Below are positions 8,886 through 18,137 of a stretch of DNA of 49,906 nt, piece by piece. The first letter of the stretch is position 1; every line of letters begins with the position of its first letter. The notes beneath the pieces are model-generated. The model was not told the DNA's origin, made no database searches, and worked only from the letters and a program-made list of their open reading frames with translations. The DNA lies in assembly GCF_913775985.1 (NCBI RefSeq), contig NZ_CAJYMB010000157.1:1-49906 (forward strand), written 5' to 3'. The position numbers were made by a program, and so were the translations under genes. The DNA is from an uncultured Pluralibacter sp. (lineage in GTDB: Bacteria; Pseudomonadota; Gammaproteobacteria; Enterobacterales; Enterobacteriaceae).

Positions 8886-8900
8886 GCATAATGCGTGCCA
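8886..8900 (-). promoter_or_regulatory. Candidate sigma-54 (-24/-12) promoter for the sfnG cluster
   Basis: On the minus strand the sequence reads TGGCACGCATTATGC, then T. Against TGGCAC-N5-TTGC it has one mismatch (A for the first T of TTGC), and the invariant GG and GC are exactly 10 bases apart. The predicted transcript would start near 8875, about 107 bases before the sfnG ATG. In Pseudomonas putida the sfn genes depend on the sigma-54 activator SfnR, which fits. No activator gene lies in the window. Confidence 0.7.
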
Positions 8901-8963
8901 CTGACGTAAGGTAAAAAAACGATTAAAAGTTAGGGGATTAGCAAACCTGGGAGGGCAGGGCAC

Positions 8964-9010
8964 TGCTGCATTTGCAACAGGCGCGCGGCCGGGTTGTTAC
9001 AAATGCAGCG
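8964..9010. promoter_or_regulatory. Pair of enhancer-like dyads (inverted repeat) upstream of the sigma-54 promoter
   Basis: Two related 16-base dyads, TGCTGC-ATTT-GCAACA (8964-8979) and TGTTAC-AAAT-GCAGCG (8995-9010), lie in opposite orientation and match at 14 of 16 positions. Their centres are 31 bases apart, about three helical turns. They sit roughly 97 and 128 bases upstream of the predicted sfnG transcription start, a usual place for sigma-54 activator sites. Together they could also fold as a hairpin with a 15-base stem, but neither strand has a T run after it, so a terminator for rbn is less likely. Confidence 0.5.
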
Positions 9011-9034
9011 CCCGCCGGAGGGGCGAAGGGGAGA

Positions 9035-9955
9035 TCAGCGCAGGCTGAAGCGGCTGAAGTCTTCTGCCAGCTCGCACTGGGGAAATACCGTCCGGCATTC
9101 GGCCAGCAGGCGCTGGCAGCCCTGCCAGTCGTAGCGGGAGCTGACGTGGGTCACGATAAGCCTGCCGACCCCGGCCTCCCGGGCCAGTTCCGCCGTCTGT
9201 ACCGACGTGGAGTGGCCCCGGCTGTTGGCCTTCTCCGCCATCGCGTGCTCAAGGGTGGTTTCGTGCACCATGATGTCCACGCCCCGGGCCAGCTCCAGCG
9301 CCGCCGGGCAGGGCGCGGTATCGCCAAAGATTGCCAGCTTCACGCCCGGCGTTGCGGGCCCGAGATAGTCCCGGCCGTTCACCACCTGGCCGTCCGGCAT
9401 CGTCACCGTCAGCCCTTGCTTGAGCTGGTTAAACAGCGGACCGGCCTTGATACCGTCGGCCCGCAGCCGGACTGCGTCCAGCGGGCCGGGCTTATCGTGC
9501 TGCTCGATGCGGTAGCCGTAGCAGGTGACCGGATGCTCAAGCGGGTAGGCGATAACCCGGAAAAGCCCGTCGTCAAATACCTCTCCGGGGCCAATTTCCT
9601 CAATGGTCAGCGGGTAGTCGGTCCACGAACCGCTCAGGCGCAGGGCGGTTTCAACAAACTCCCCCAGCCCCGGCGGTCCGTACAGCGTTAGCGGCGCCGG
9701 GTTTCCCTGCATCGAGCGGCTGCACAGCAGGCCCGGCAGGCCAAACAGATGATCGCCGTGCAGGTGCGTGATAAAGATTTTATCCAGCTTGCCGGGATGA
9801 TGCGGCGTGCGCAGGAACTGGTGCTGGGTTCCCTCGCCGCAGTCGAACAGCCACATCTGCGCGCTGTTCGGCTGCTGTAAATTGAGCAGTATCGACGTCA
9901 TATTGCGGTGGCGGGTGGGGACGCCCGCCGATGTTCCCAGAAAAATCAATTCCAT
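9035..9955 (-). CDS. rbn: Ribonuclease BN / tRNase Z (beta-lactamase-fold)
   Basis: A 306-residue zinc phosphodiesterase of the RNase Z family (E. coli Rbn/ElaC is 305). The metal-binding motif THLHGDH is at about residues 63-69, followed by further ligands in KLAIFGDT and in VTHVSSRYD near the C-terminus. The N-terminus [14 protein letters not shown] is diagnostic. It acts on tRNA 3' ends and some other RNAs in the cytoplasm. The gene diverges from elaA. Downstream of its stop lies the paired-dyad region of the sulfur cluster, and I see no ordinary T-tailed terminator for it. Confidence 0.96.
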   Translation of the reverse strand: MELIFLGTSAGVPTRHRNMTSILLNLQQPNSAQMWLFDCGEGTQHQFLRTPHHPGKLDKIFITHLHGDHLFGLPGLLCSRSMQGNPAPLTLYGPPGLGEFVETALRLSGSWTDYPLTIEEIGPGEVFDDGLFRVIAYPLEHPVTCYGYRIEQHDKPGPLDAVRLRADGIKAGPLFNQLKQGLTVTMPDGQVVNGRDYLGPATPGVKLAIFGDTAPCPAALELARGVDIMVHETTLEHAMAEKANSRGHSTSVQTAELAREAGVGRLIVTHVSSRYDWQGCQRLLAECRTVFPQCELAEDFSRFSLR

Positions 9956-10140
9956 AATCCGTTAGCCTCGGCCTTTGCAACACGACCAGTATACCGTCAT
10001 TCTCTAAGCTGCATCAGTGGGCTACGTTTGAACGTCACGATCTGCTGCCGGCTGAATTAAGATATACACTTTATTCCCCAACCGTTCCGGCAAGCCCCCG
10101 CTACGGCACGGTGGATTTACAAGATAAAACGGAGCACAGC

Positions 10141-10599
10141 ATGATCCAGTGGAACGACCTTCACCATAGCCAGCTTACTGCCGCCCAGCTTTACACGCTG
10201 CTGCGCCTGCGCAGCGAGGTCTTTGTGGTTGAGCAAGCCTGTATTTACCAGGATATTGACGGCGATGACCTGACGGGCGAGAACCGCCACATCCTCGGCT
10301 GGCGCGGCGAAGAGCTGGTGGCGTATGCGAGGATCCTGATAAGCAACAGTGATATTGAGCCCGTGGTTATCGGCAGAGTGATTGTCAGCCCGTCCGCCCG
10401 CGGTGAGAAACTCGGCTATTCGCTGATGGAGCAGGCGCTTGCCAGCTGCCGGCAGCACTGGCCGCAGCGGGCAATTTATCTCGGCGCCCAGGCTCATTTG
10501 CAGCACTTCTATGCGCATTTTGGTTTTGTGCCGGTCACCGAAGTGTACGACGAGGACGGGATTGCGCATATTGGGATGGCGCGCGAAGCAAAATCGTGA
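10141..10599 (+). CDS. elaA: GNAT-family N-acetyltransferase ElaA
   Basis: A 152-residue acetyltransferase-like protein. The GNAT core is visible: RSEVFVVEQACIYQDIDGDD near residues 22-41, ELVAYARIL, VVIGRVIVSPSARGEKLGYSL (the acetyl-CoA-binding motif A region) and LGAQAHLQHFYAHFGFVPVTE. The length matches E. coli ElaA (153). The reading frame extends 30 bases upstream, but the ATG at 10141 has CGGAG at proper distance and matches the family N-terminus MI(Q/E)W. The substrate is unknown. It lies upstream of elaB in the same direction. Confidence 0.94.
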   Translation: MIQWNDLHHSQLTAAQLYTLLRLRSEVFVVEQACIYQDIDGDDLTGENRHILGWRGEELVAYARILISNSDIEPVVIGRVIVSPSARGEKLGYSLMEQALASCRQHWPQRAIYLGAQAHLQHFYAHFGFVPVTEVYDEDGIAHIGMAREAKS

Positions 10600-10644
10600 A
10601 TGTTTGCCTATAGTTAGCTTACGGATTAAACACGGAGAATGAAA

Positions 10645-10950
10645 ATGGCATACCGTAACGATGAATCACGCTTTGACGATGACCTGACGCTGCTGAGCAA
10701 CACCCTGGAAGAGATCCTTGCCGCATCCGGCGATCCGGCCGATCAAAAATATATCGAGCTTAAGCTGCGCGCCGAGCAGGCGCTTGACGACGTAAGAGAC
10801 CGCGTTAGCCGCGCGTCGGATAATTATTACTACCGCGCCAAGCATGCGGTGTACCGCGCTGACGACTACGTCCATGAAAAACCCTGGCAGGGTATCGGCA
10901 TTGGTGCCGCCGCCGGCCTGGTGTTGGGCCTGCTGCTGGCGCGCCGCTGA
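10645..10950 (+). CDS. elaB: Tail-anchored inner-membrane, ribosome-associated protein ElaB
   Basis: A 101-residue DUF883-family protein, the same length as E. coli ElaB. A hydrophilic, helical N-terminal two-thirds (DDDLTLLSNTLEEILA, DPADQKYIELKLRAEQAL) is followed by the conserved YYYRAKHAVYRADDYVHEKPW segment and one C-terminal membrane helix IGIGAAAGLVLGLLLARR. Family members (ElaB, YqjD, YgaM) are stationary-phase proteins anchored by the C-terminus. Two ATGs are available. The second (10645) is 7 bases after GGAG and is preferred. The first, at 10639, is too close to the box. Confidence 0.95.
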   Translation: MAYRNDESRFDDDLTLLSNTLEEILAASGDPADQKYIELKLRAEQALDDVRDRVSRASDNYYYRAKHAVYRADDYVHEKPWQGIGIGAAAGLVLGLLLARR

Positions 10951-10986
10951 GCCATCCCCCGCATTAAATAACATCTTCCTCATTAT

Positions 10987-11016
10987 GGGTACTGCCTTTT
11001 AGGGCCAGTACCCTTT
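10987..11016 (+). terminator. Probable terminator after elaB
   Basis: GGGTACTG and CAGTACCC pair around a CCTTTTAGGG-containing loop, followed by only a short TTT. It is a plausible but weak rho-independent terminator for elaAB, just upstream of the menF promoter. Confidence 0.55.
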
Positions 11017-11021
11017 ATAAT
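11016..11021 (+). promoter_or_regulatory. Candidate -10 element of the men operon promoter
   Basis: A consensus TATAAT lies 27 bases before the menF GTG start. I find no convincing -35 at 16-18 bases. Its position makes the upstream ATG at 11022 an implausible translation start. Confidence 0.45.
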
Positions 11022-11048
11022 GTGCGGCTTTTGCCGAGGGAGGTTCGC

Positions 11049-12338
11049 GTGCAATTCATCACCGCCGCGCTGGAGACTCTGCAGGTTTCGCTGCAGGGCG
11101 TGCCGGATATCCCCGGTCTGCGCGTCTTCGACATCTCCGTTCCCCTGAAAGACGACTTCGATCCCCTGAGCTGGCTCAGCTGCCAGGCGCTGTATCCCCA
11201 ATTTTACTGGCTACACCGCGATGAAAACGAAGAAGCCGCCGCCCTCGGTGCCGTCTGTCATTTTGATTCGCTGCCGGAAGCCCGCGCCTTTTTACAGCAG
11301 CAGGCTCGCCAGGATCTTCGCCTGTGGGGGTTAAACGCCTTTTCGCCGGAGCGCGGGCAGCTTTTTCTGCCGCGCCTGGAGTGGCGGCGCGAAAGGGCTG
11401 CCGTTGTTCTGCGCCTGAATCTCTTTAGCGCCACTTCCCTGCACGACGACGCGCGGCTCGCGCGGGCGCAGCTGGAGGCGCTGCGGCCTTCCGTACCGCT
11501 CCCGGCACTGAAATTAACCCTGACGCACGAGCGCAATCTCCCGGAATACGAAGGCTGGCGCAACCTCATCGAGCAGGCAACCCAGGCGATTGGCCGCGGC
11601 GAGCTGGAGAAGGTGGTACTGGCGCGCGCCAGCGACCTGCAATTCAATCAGCCCGTGAACGCCTCCGCGGTGATGGCCGCCAGCCGCCGGCACAACCTGA
11701 ACTGCTATCATTTCATGATGGCTTTCGATCCGCACCGCGCCTTTCTGGGATCGACGCCGGAGCGGCTGTGGCGGCGGCGGGATTTGGAGCTCGACACCGA
11801 AGCGCTGGCGGGCACCGTGGCGAATCATCAGGACTCGCGTCAGGCCGCGCGCCTGGCGGAGTGGCTAATGCAGGACGACAAGAACCAGCGCGAAAATCTG
11901 CTGGTGCTGGAGGATATCTGCCAGCGGCTGCGCAACGACGTTAGCGCGCTTGAGGCTGCCGCGCCGGAAATCATTCGCCTGCGCAAGGTGCAACACCTGC
12001 GCCGCGCCGTGCGGGCAGTGCTGAACCGCGCCGACGACGGGCGCTGTCTCATTCAGCTGCAGCCTACTGCCGCGGTGGCCGGCCTGCCGCGCGAGAAAGC
12101 CCGGCGCTTTATCATCGACGGCGAGCCTTTCGATCGGGAGTGGTATGCGGGATCGGCAGGCTACCTGAGTCTGGCAAACAGCGAGTTTTGCGTGGCCCTG
12201 CGTTCGGCAAGCGTGACGGACAGTACGGTGCGGCTGTATGCCGGCGCCGGTATCGTCGCCGGTTCCGATCCGCAGCAGGAGTGGCAGGAGATAGAGCACA
12301 AGGCCGCCGGATTACGATCCGTGCTTTTTGGTGAGTGA
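11049..12338 (+). CDS. menF: Isochorismate synthase, menaquinone-specific
   Basis: A 429-residue chorismate-binding enzyme (E. coli MenF 431) that converts chorismate to isochorismate at the entry to menaquinone synthesis. The C-terminal catalytic domain shows GELEKVVLARASDL around residues 185-198, FLGSTPERLWRR, TEALAGTVANH, ADDGRCLIQLQPTAAVAGLPR and EWYAGSAGYLSL near 365-376. The frame opens at an ATG at 11022, but that overlaps the -10 element. The GTG at 11049 is preceded by GGAGG at 5-base spacing and aligns with the E. coli N-terminus. It is the first gene of the men operon. Confidence 0.95.
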   Translation: MQFITAALETLQVSLQGVPDIPGLRVFDISVPLKDDFDPLSWLSCQALYPQFYWLHRDENEEAAALGAVCHFDSLPEARAFLQQQARQDLRLWGLNAFSPERGQLFLPRLEWRRERAAVVLRLNLFSATSLHDDARLARAQLEALRPSVPLPALKLTLTHERNLPEYEGWRNLIEQATQAIGRGELEKVVLARASDLQFNQPVNASAVMAASRRHNLNCYHFMMAFDPHRAFLGSTPERLWRRRDLELDTEALAGTVANHQDSRQAARLAEWLMQDDKNQRENLLVLEDICQRLRNDVSALEAAAPEIIRLRKVQHLRRAVRAVLNRADDGRCLIQLQPTAAVAGLPREKARRFIIDGEPFDREWYAGSAGYLSLANSEFCVALRSASVTDSTVRLYAGAGIVAGSDPQQEWQEIEHKAAGLRSVLFGE

Positions 12339-12370
12339 CGACACCTATTCGTGGGTGACTACACCTAATC
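12335..12370 (+). repeat. Two-copy imperfect tandem repeat between menF and menD
   Basis: GTGACGACACCTATTC (12335-12350) and GTGACTACACCTAATC (12355-12370) match at 14 of 16 bases with a 20-base period. The first copy includes the menF stop codon. Function unknown. It may be chance or a small duplication. Confidence 0.5.
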
Positions 12371-12441
12371 CCGATGTATATCAAAAACCCGATTTTGGCG
12401 GTTGATTATACTTCTTGGCAAAATTGATTTCGGACGAACTC

Positions 12442-14112
12442 ATGTCAGTAAGCGCATTTAACCGACGCTGGGCGGCGGTCATTCTGGAGGCTCTCACCCG
12501 GCACGGCGTGCAGCATATTTGCATCGCACCCGGCTCGCGTTCGACGCCGCTGACGCTGGCGGCGGCCGACAATCGCAGCTTCATACACCACACCCATTTT
12601 GACGAGCGGGGCCTTGGTCACCTGGCCCTGGGTCTGGCGAAGACCAGCGGTCAGCCGGTGGCGGTGATTGTGACTTCCGGCACGGCGGTGGCCAATCTCT
12701 ATCCGGCGCTGATTGAGGCCGGACTTACCGGCGAAAAGCTGATTATGCTGACCGCTGACCGCCCGCCGGAGCTTATCGACTGCGGGGCAAATCAGGCCAT
12801 TCGCCAGCCGGGCATTTTTGCCTCCCATCCGTCGCAAACCCTCTCGCTGCCGCGCCCGAGCCAGGATATTCCGGCCCGCTGGCTGGTGTCGACGATTGAT
12901 AATGCGCTGGCCCGGCAGCAGGCGGGGGCGGTGCACATCAACTGTCCGTTCGCCGAGCCGCTGTATGGCGACATGGACGACACCGGCCTGAGCTGGCAGC
13001 AGACGCTGGGCGACTGGTGGCAGAGCGACAGGCCGTGGCTGAGCGAATCGCTGCACACCGAAAGCGCTAAGCAGCGGGACTGGTTCTTCTGGCGGCAGAA
13101 GCGCGGGGTCATTATTGCCGGGCGCATGAGCGCTGCGGCAGGCAAAAAAGTGGCGGAATGGGCACAGACGCTGGGCTGGCCGCTGATTGGCGACGTGCTG
13201 TCCCAGACCGGGCAGCCGCTGCCCTGTGCCGATCTGTGGCTGGGCAACGCCCGGGCCGTTGGCGAGCTGGCGCAGGCGCAAATTGTGGTGCAGCTCGGCA
13301 GCAGCCTCACAGGTAAGCGCCTCCTGCAGTGGCAGGCAGCCTGTGAGCCCGACGAGTACTGGCTGGTGGACAATCTGCCCGGACGTCTCGATCCGGCGCA
13401 CCACCGCGGTCGGCGGCTGGTGTGCGACATTGAACGCTGGCTGGATCTGCATCCGGCAGAGAAGCGCCAGAGCTGGAGCCAGATCGTACCGGAGATTTGC
13501 GACGGCGCGCGGCAGGCGGTCCGGGCGCAGCGCGAACCGTTCGGCGAGGCTCAGCTGGCGCACCGCATCGGCGACTATCTTCCCGACCAGGGGCAGCTGT
13601 TCGTCGGCAACAGCATGGTGGTGCGCCTTATTGACGCGCTGGCGCAGCTTCCCGCGGGCTACCCGGTCAACAGCAACCGCGGCGCCAGCGGCATCGACGG
13701 CCTGATTTCCACCGCTGCCGGCGCACAGCGCGGCAGCGCCCGACCGACGCTCGCTATCGTCGGCGACCTTTCTGCGCTGTACGATCTCAACAGCCTGGCC
13801 CTGCTGCGCCAGGTTTCCGCGCCGCTGGTACTGCTTATCGTCAACAACAACGGCGGGCAGATTTTCTCCCTGCTGCCGACTCCGGTGGACAAGCGCCGGG
13901 ATTTTTACACCTTGCCGCAGAACGTCAATTTTGAGCACGCGGCGGCGATGTTCGGCCTGGGCTACCGGCGCCCGGAAAGCTGGCAGCAGCTTGACGAGGT
14001 GATGAACGGCGCGTGGCGTCAGCCTGCGACTACCGTGGTTGAGCTGGCGGTTAACGAAACTGACGGCACGCGGACGCTCCAGCAGCTGCTGGCGCAGGTG
14101 AGCCAGCTATGA
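12442..14112 (+). CDS. menD: 2-succinyl-5-enolpyruvyl-6-hydroxy-3-cyclohexene-1-carboxylate synthase (SEPHCHC synthase)
   Basis: A 556-residue thiamine diphosphate enzyme, the same length as E. coli MenD. It joins isochorismate and 2-oxoglutarate (with decarboxylation) to give SEPHCHC. The N-terminal ThDP domain contains [14 protein letters not shown] and [16 protein letters not shown] (catalytic-glutamate region), then [14 protein letters not shown]. The C-terminal cofactor-binding domain has [19 protein letters not shown] and a GD-(N26)-N type motif starting at [18 protein letters not shown] and ending near VNNNGGQIF. The start at 12442 ([10 protein letters not shown]) is the family start. 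The frame could extend 9 codons upstream. It overlaps menH by 4 bases. Confidence 0.97.
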   Translation: MSVSAFNRRWAAVILEALTRHGVQHICIAPGSRSTPLTLAAADNRSFIHHTHFDERGLGHLALGLAKTSGQPVAVIVTSGTAVANLYPALIEAGLTGEKLIMLTADRPPELIDCGANQAIRQPGIFASHPSQTLSLPRPSQDIPARWLVSTIDNALARQQAGAVHINCPFAEPLYGDMDDTGLSWQQTLGDWWQSDRPWLSESLHTESAKQRDWFFWRQKRGVIIAGRMSAAAGKKVAEWAQTLGWPLIGDVLSQTGQPLPCADLWLGNARAVGELAQAQIVVQLGSSLTGKRLLQWQAACEPDEYWLVDNLPGRLDPAHHRGRRLVCDIERWLDLHPAEKRQSWSQIVPEICDGARQAVRAQREPFGEAQLAHRIGDYLPDQGQLFVGNSMVVRLIDALAQLPAGYPVNSNRGASGIDGLISTAAGAQRGSARPTLAIVGDLSALYDLNSLALLRQVSAPLVLLIVNNNGGQIFSLLPTPVDKRRDFYTLPQNVNFEHAAAMFGLGYRRPESWQQLDEVMNGAWRQPATTVVELAVNETDGTRTLQQLLAQVSQL

Positions 14113-14870
14113 GCCTGCACGCTTCCTTGCATGCGGGTAACCCGGCGCTGCCGTGTCTGGTGTTCCTGCACGGGCTCTCCGGCGACAGCCGGGAATGGCA
14201 GGCGGTGGGCGAGCGGCTCGACGACTTTTCACGCCTTTATGTTGATTTGCCGGGGCACGGCGCATCGGCGGCGCTGCCGGGCGTTGATTTTGAACATACG
14301 GCGGCGCTGCTTCAGGAAACCCTGGAGCAGCACGCCATTGTTAATTACTGGCTGATTGGCTACTCCCTCGGCGGACGTATCGGCCTCTGTTTCGCCAGCC
14401 TGCAGCCGCGTGACGGCCTGCAGGGAGTGATTGTTGAAGGCAGCCACCCAGGCCTGACGAGCGACGAGGCCCGGCGCGAGCGTCGCGAAGGCGATCTGCA
14501 CTGGGCCAGGCGCTTCGCCCGGGAGTCGCTGCATGACGTCTTCAGCGACTGGTATCAGCAGCCGGTTTTTGCCTCGCTGACCCCCAGCCAGCGGCAGGCG
14601 CTGGTGGCGCTGCGCTGCCGCAATCATGGTATTGCTCTGGCGGAAATGCTGATGGCCACCTCGCTGTCTGCACAACCGGATTTACGCCCCGCGCTCGCTG
14701 TCCGGGACTATCCTTTTTATTACCTGTGCGGCGATCGCGACGCGAAATTTATCGCCCTCGCGCAGGCGCTCGACGCGCCGTGCACCCGCATTCCACAGGC
14801 CGGACATAACGCCCACCGGGAAAATCCCGCCGCGGTCGCCGCATGTCTGGCGCAGATACTGAAACACTGA
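14109..14870 (+). CDS. menH: SHCHC synthase (2-succinyl-6-hydroxy-2,4-cyclohexadiene-1-carboxylate synthase)
   Basis: A 253-residue alpha/beta hydrolase-fold lyase (E. coli MenH 252) that removes pyruvate from SEPHCHC. The catalytic serine is in the nucleophile elbow GYSLGGR near residue 86, the aspartate probably in LCGDRDAKF near residue 210, and the histidine in [11 protein letters not shown] near residue 230. The oxyanion-hole segment [12 protein letters not shown] is near the N-terminus. The ATG overlaps the menD stop (ATGA), indicating coupled translation in the men operon. Confidence 0.96.
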   Translation: MSLHASLHAGNPALPCLVFLHGLSGDSREWQAVGERLDDFSRLYVDLPGHGASAALPGVDFEHTAALLQETLEQHAIVNYWLIGYSLGGRIGLCFASLQPRDGLQGVIVEGSHPGLTSDEARRERREGDLHWARRFARESLHDVFSDWYQQPVFASLTPSQRQALVALRCRNHGIALAEMLMATSLSAQPDLRPALAVRDYPFYYLCGDRDAKFIALAQALDAPCTRIPQAGHNAHRENPAAVAACLAQILKH

Positions 14871-14884
14871 CCACAGGAAAACCT

Positions 14885-15742
14885 ATGATCTACCCCGATG
14901 AAGAAATGCTGTACGCCCCGGTTGAGTGGCAGGACTGCTCTGAAGGCTTTGAAGACATCCGCTACCAGAAATCCGCGGACGGCATCGCTAAAATCACCAT
15001 TAACCGCCCGCAGGTGCGCAACGCTTTCCGTCCTCTGACCGTCAAAGAGATGATTCAGGCGCTGGCGGACGCGCGCTATGACGACAACGTCGGCACCATC
15101 ATTCTTACCGGCGAAGGGGATAAAGCCTTCTGTTCCGGCGGCGATCAGAAAGTGCGCGGCGACTACGGCGGCTACCAGGATGACGCCGGTACGCACCACC
15201 TCAACGTGCTGGATTTCCAGCGCCAGATCCGCACCTGCCCGAAACCGGTGGTGGCGATGGTAGCCGGATATTCCATCGGCGGCGGCCACGTGCTGCACAT
15301 GATGTGCGATCTGACCATCGCAGCGGAGAACGCCATCTTCGGCCAGACCGGACCGAAAGTGGGCTCTTTTGACGGCGGCTGGGGCGCATCCTACATGGCG
15401 CGCATCGTCGGTCAGAAAAAAGCGCGTGAAATCTGGTTCCTCTGCCGCCAGTACGACGCCAAAGAGGCGCTGGATATGGGCCTGGTCAATACCGTCGTGC
15501 CGCTGGCGGATCTCGAAAAAGAGACCGTGCGCTGGTGTCGTGAAATGCTGCAGAACAGCCCGATGGCGCTGCGCTGCCTGAAAGCGGCCCTTAACGCCGA
15601 CTGCGACGGCCAGGCGGGCCTGCAGGAGCTGGCCGGTAACGCCACGATGCTGTTCTACATGACCGAAGAGGGTCAGGAAGGGCGCAACGCGTTCAACCAG
15701 AAGCGCCAGCCGGACTTCAGCAAGTTTAAACGGAATCCGTAA
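14885..15742 (+). CDS. menB: 1,4-dihydroxy-2-naphthoyl-CoA synthase
   Basis: A 285-residue crotonase-fold enzyme, identical in length to E. coli MenB, which closes the second ring of the naphthoquinone by a Dieckmann-type condensation of o-succinylbenzoyl-CoA. Hallmarks are [18 protein letters not shown], the oxyanion-hole and flexible-loop region [16 protein letters not shown] near residues 82-97, and [20 protein letters not shown] near 131-150. The start at 14885 follows an AGGA-containing box and gives the family N-terminus MIYPDE. The frame could be extended to 14843 inside menH, which I reject. Confidence 0.97.
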   Translation: MIYPDEEMLYAPVEWQDCSEGFEDIRYQKSADGIAKITINRPQVRNAFRPLTVKEMIQALADARYDDNVGTIILTGEGDKAFCSGGDQKVRGDYGGYQDDAGTHHLNVLDFQRQIRTCPKPVVAMVAGYSIGGGHVLHMMCDLTIAAENAIFGQTGPKVGSFDGGWGASYMARIVGQKKAREIWFLCRQYDAKEALDMGLVNTVVPLADLEKETVRWCREMLQNSPMALRCLKAALNADCDGQAGLQELAGNATMLFYMTEEGQEGRNAFNQKRQPDFSKFKRNP

Positions 15743-16707
15743 TGCGCACGGCTCAGGTATACCGCTGGCAGGTGCCGATGGACGCGGGTGTGGTGCTGCG
15801 CGAGCGGCGCCTGAAAACCCGCGATGGACTTTTTGTCCGCCTCGGCAGTGCGGCGGGCGAAGGCTGGGGCGAGATCTCGCCGCTGCCGGGCTTCAGTACT
15901 GAAAGCCTTGATGAAGCCCGGGCGGTTACGCTGGCCTGGGTGCAGGCGTGGCGCGACGGGCATGAGCCCGCGCTGCCCGCGCTGCCGTCCGCCGCGTTCG
16001 GCATCAGCTGTGCGCTGGCGGAGCTTGCGGGCACGCTTCCCGCAGAGGCCGACTTCCGGGCCGCGCCGCTGTGTACCGGCGATCCCGATGCGCTGCTTCC
16101 GCTGCTCGAAACCATGCCGGGCGAGAAAATTGCCAAGGTGAAAGTCGGCCTGTGGGAAGCGGTGCGCGACGGCATGGTGGTCAACCTGCTGCTAGAGGCG
16201 GTTCCCGATCTCACCCTGCGGCTGGACGCTAACCGCGCCTGGACGCCGGCCAGGGCGCAGCAATTCGCGAAGTACGTCGCGCCGGAAAACCGCGCGCGCA
16301 TCGCCTTTATCGAAGAGCCCTGCAAAACCCGGGATGACTCCCGCGCCTTCGCCCGTGAAACCGGCATTGCCATCGCCTGGGACGAAAGCCTGCGCGAGGC
16401 CAGCTTTACCTTCGACGCCGAACCCGGCGTTCGCGCGGTGATTATTAAGCCTACCCTGACCGGCAGCCTGCAAAAGGTGCGGGAGCAAGTGGACGCCGCC
16501 CGCGCGCTGGGCCTGACGGCGGTGATCAGCTCCTCCATCGAATCCAGTCTCGGCCTTACTCAGCTGGCGCGGATCGCCGCGTGGCTGACGCCGCAAACTC
16601 TGCCCGGGCTGGATACTCTTAATCTGATGCAGGCCCAGCTGGTGCGCCCGTGGCCGGGCAGCGAGCTGGCCTGCATGTCGCTGGATAATCTGGAACCGCT
16701 GTTATGA
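15742..16707 (+). CDS. menC: o-succinylbenzoate synthase
   Basis: A 321-residue enolase-superfamily dehydratase (E. coli MenC 320) that converts SHCHC to o-succinylbenzoate. The catalytic lysine lies in [11 protein letters not shown] near residue 133. Metal ligands are in LRLDANRAW (Asp), FIEEPC (Glu) and [10 protein letters not shown] (Asp), and the second lysine is in [11 protein letters not shown] near 235. The ATG overlaps the menB stop (TAATG) and the end overlaps menE by 4 bases. Confidence 0.96.
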   Translation: MRTAQVYRWQVPMDAGVVLRERRLKTRDGLFVRLGSAAGEGWGEISPLPGFSTESLDEARAVTLAWVQAWRDGHEPALPALPSAAFGISCALAELAGTLPAEADFRAAPLCTGDPDALLPLLETMPGEKIAKVKVGLWEAVRDGMVVNLLLEAVPDLTLRLDANRAWTPARAQQFAKYVAPENRARIAFIEEPCKTRDDSRAFARETGIAIAWDESLREASFTFDAEPGVRAVIIKPTLTGSLQKVREQVDAARALGLTAVISSSIESSLGLTQLARIAAWLTPQTLPGLDTLNLMQAQLVRPWPGSELACMSLDNLEPLL

Positions 16708-18074
16708 CCTTTAGCGACTGGCCGTGGCGACACTGGTGCGCTCAGCGTCCGCAGGCGCGGGCGCTGCGGCTCGGCGATGAGAGCCTGAGCTGGCAGCAGC
16801 TGTGCCAGCGGATAGACGCTCTGGCAGCCGGATTTATCCGCCAGGGCGTGCGCCCCGGGCAGGGCGTGATGCTGCGGGCCTACAATCATCCGCAGGCCCT
16901 GCTGGCATGGCTGGCGCTGTTGCAGTGCGGGGCGCGGATCCTGCCGGTCAATCCGCAGCTTCCCCGGGCGCTGCTGGAAGTGCTGTTGCCGCAGTTCACC
17001 CTTAGCCACGCCCTGACCCTGGCGGACGACGGCGCATTTGATGGCCTGACAACGCTGGCCCTGCGTGAAGATTTGCAGGGGAACACGGAGGCTGGCTGGC
17101 AGCCGGCGCGGCTGGCGACCATGACCCTGACCTCCGGTTCCAGCGGCCTGCCGAAAGCGGCGGTACATACGCTGGCTGCCCACCTCGCCAGCGCCGAAGG
17201 GGTGCTGGCGCTGATGCCCTTTGAGCAAGACGACGACTGGCAGCTGTCTCTGCCGCTGTTTCACGTCTCCGGGCAGGGCATTCTGTGGCGCTGGCTGCTG
17301 CGCGGCGCGCGGCTAACGGTGCGCGAGCGGCTGCCGCTGGATGAGGCGCTGGCGGGCTGCACCCACGCTTCACTGGTGCCGACCCAGCTCTGGCGCCTGC
17401 TCAACGACAATGCGCCGCTGTCCCTGAAGTGCGTGCTGCTCGGCGGCGCGGCTATTCCGGTGGCGCTAGCCGAAGCCTGCCATACCCGGGGGATCCGAAC
17501 CTTCTGCGGCTACGGCCTGACGGAGTTCGCCTCCACGGTATGCGCGAAAGAGACCGACGGTGCTGCGGATGTTGGCCGCCCGCTGCCGGGACGTGAAGTC
17601 CGCGTAGTGGACGGTGAAATCTGGCTGCGGGCCGCCAGCATGGCGGCAGGATACTGGCGCGACGGCGGGCTGGTGCCGCTCACCAACCCGCAAGGCTGGT
17701 TCGCCACCCGCGATCGCGGCGAGCTGCGCGACGGCGCGCTCACGGTGCTCGGGCGCATGGACAACCTCTTTTTCAGCGGCGGCGAGGGCATTCAGCCGGA
17801 GGAAGTCGAGCGGATTATCGCCCACCATCCGCTGGTGGAACAGGTCTTCGTGGTGCCGCTGGACGACGCCGAATACGGCCAGCGTCCGGTGGCGGTAGTG
17901 GAGGGCGGTGAAGGTCTGGATCTGCGGCAGAGGCCCGGCTGGGCGAGCAGCCGGCTGGCCTGCTTTCAGCGGCCAGTCTACTGGCTGCAGCTGCCCGGCA
18001 GCCTGAAAACCGGCGGGATTAAGATCTCCCGCCGGGCATTACGGGAATGGGTCAACGCAACCCTTGGAAGATAG
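16704..18074 (+). CDS. menE: o-succinylbenzoate-CoA ligase
   Basis: A 456-residue AMP-forming acyl-CoA synthetase (ANL superfamily; E. coli MenE 451). The P-loop-like A3 motif [16 protein letters not shown] is near residues 137-152. [12 protein letters not shown] (A5) and [37 protein letters not shown] (A7-A8 hinge, in two stretches) follow, and the A10 lysine is probably in [13 protein letters not shown] near the C-terminus. It activates o-succinylbenzoate with CoA for MenB. It is the last gene of the men operon. In E. coli K-12 pmrD and the arn operon follow; here yfaY begins 63 bases later. Confidence 0.96.
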   Translation: MTFSDWPWRHWCAQRPQARALRLGDESLSWQQLCQRIDALAAGFIRQGVRPGQGVMLRAYNHPQALLAWLALLQCGARILPVNPQLPRALLEVLLPQFTLSHALTLADDGAFDGLTTLALREDLQGNTEAGWQPARLATMTLTSGSSGLPKAAVHTLAAHLASAEGVLALMPFEQDDDWQLSLPLFHVSGQGILWRWLLRGARLTVRERLPLDEALAGCTHASLVPTQLWRLLNDNAPLSLKCVLLGGAAIPVALAEACHTRGIRTFCGYGLTEFASTVCAKETDGAADVGRPLPGREVRVVDGEIWLRAASMAAGYWRDGGLVPLTNPQGWFATRDRGELRDGALTVLGRMDNLFFSGGEGIQPEEVERIIAHHPLVEQVFVVPLDDAEYGQRPVAVVEGGEGLDLRQRPGWASSRLACFQRPVYWLQLPGSLKTGGIKISRRALREWVNATLGR

Positions 18075-18137
18075 CTGCCTTTCCCCTTTTCCGCCGCCTC
18101 CGCTATAGTGACTCCACCTCTTGTGATGGAGAACAAC

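Noticed and set aside
8964-9010. Hairpin as a rho-independent terminator of rbn
   Set aside because: No T run follows on the minus strand. Spacing and position fit a sigma-54 enhancer pair better, though an RNA role cannot be excluded.
12445-13938. 497-codon open frame antisense to menD
   Set aside because: Shadow of a high-GC coding region. No start signal or domain.
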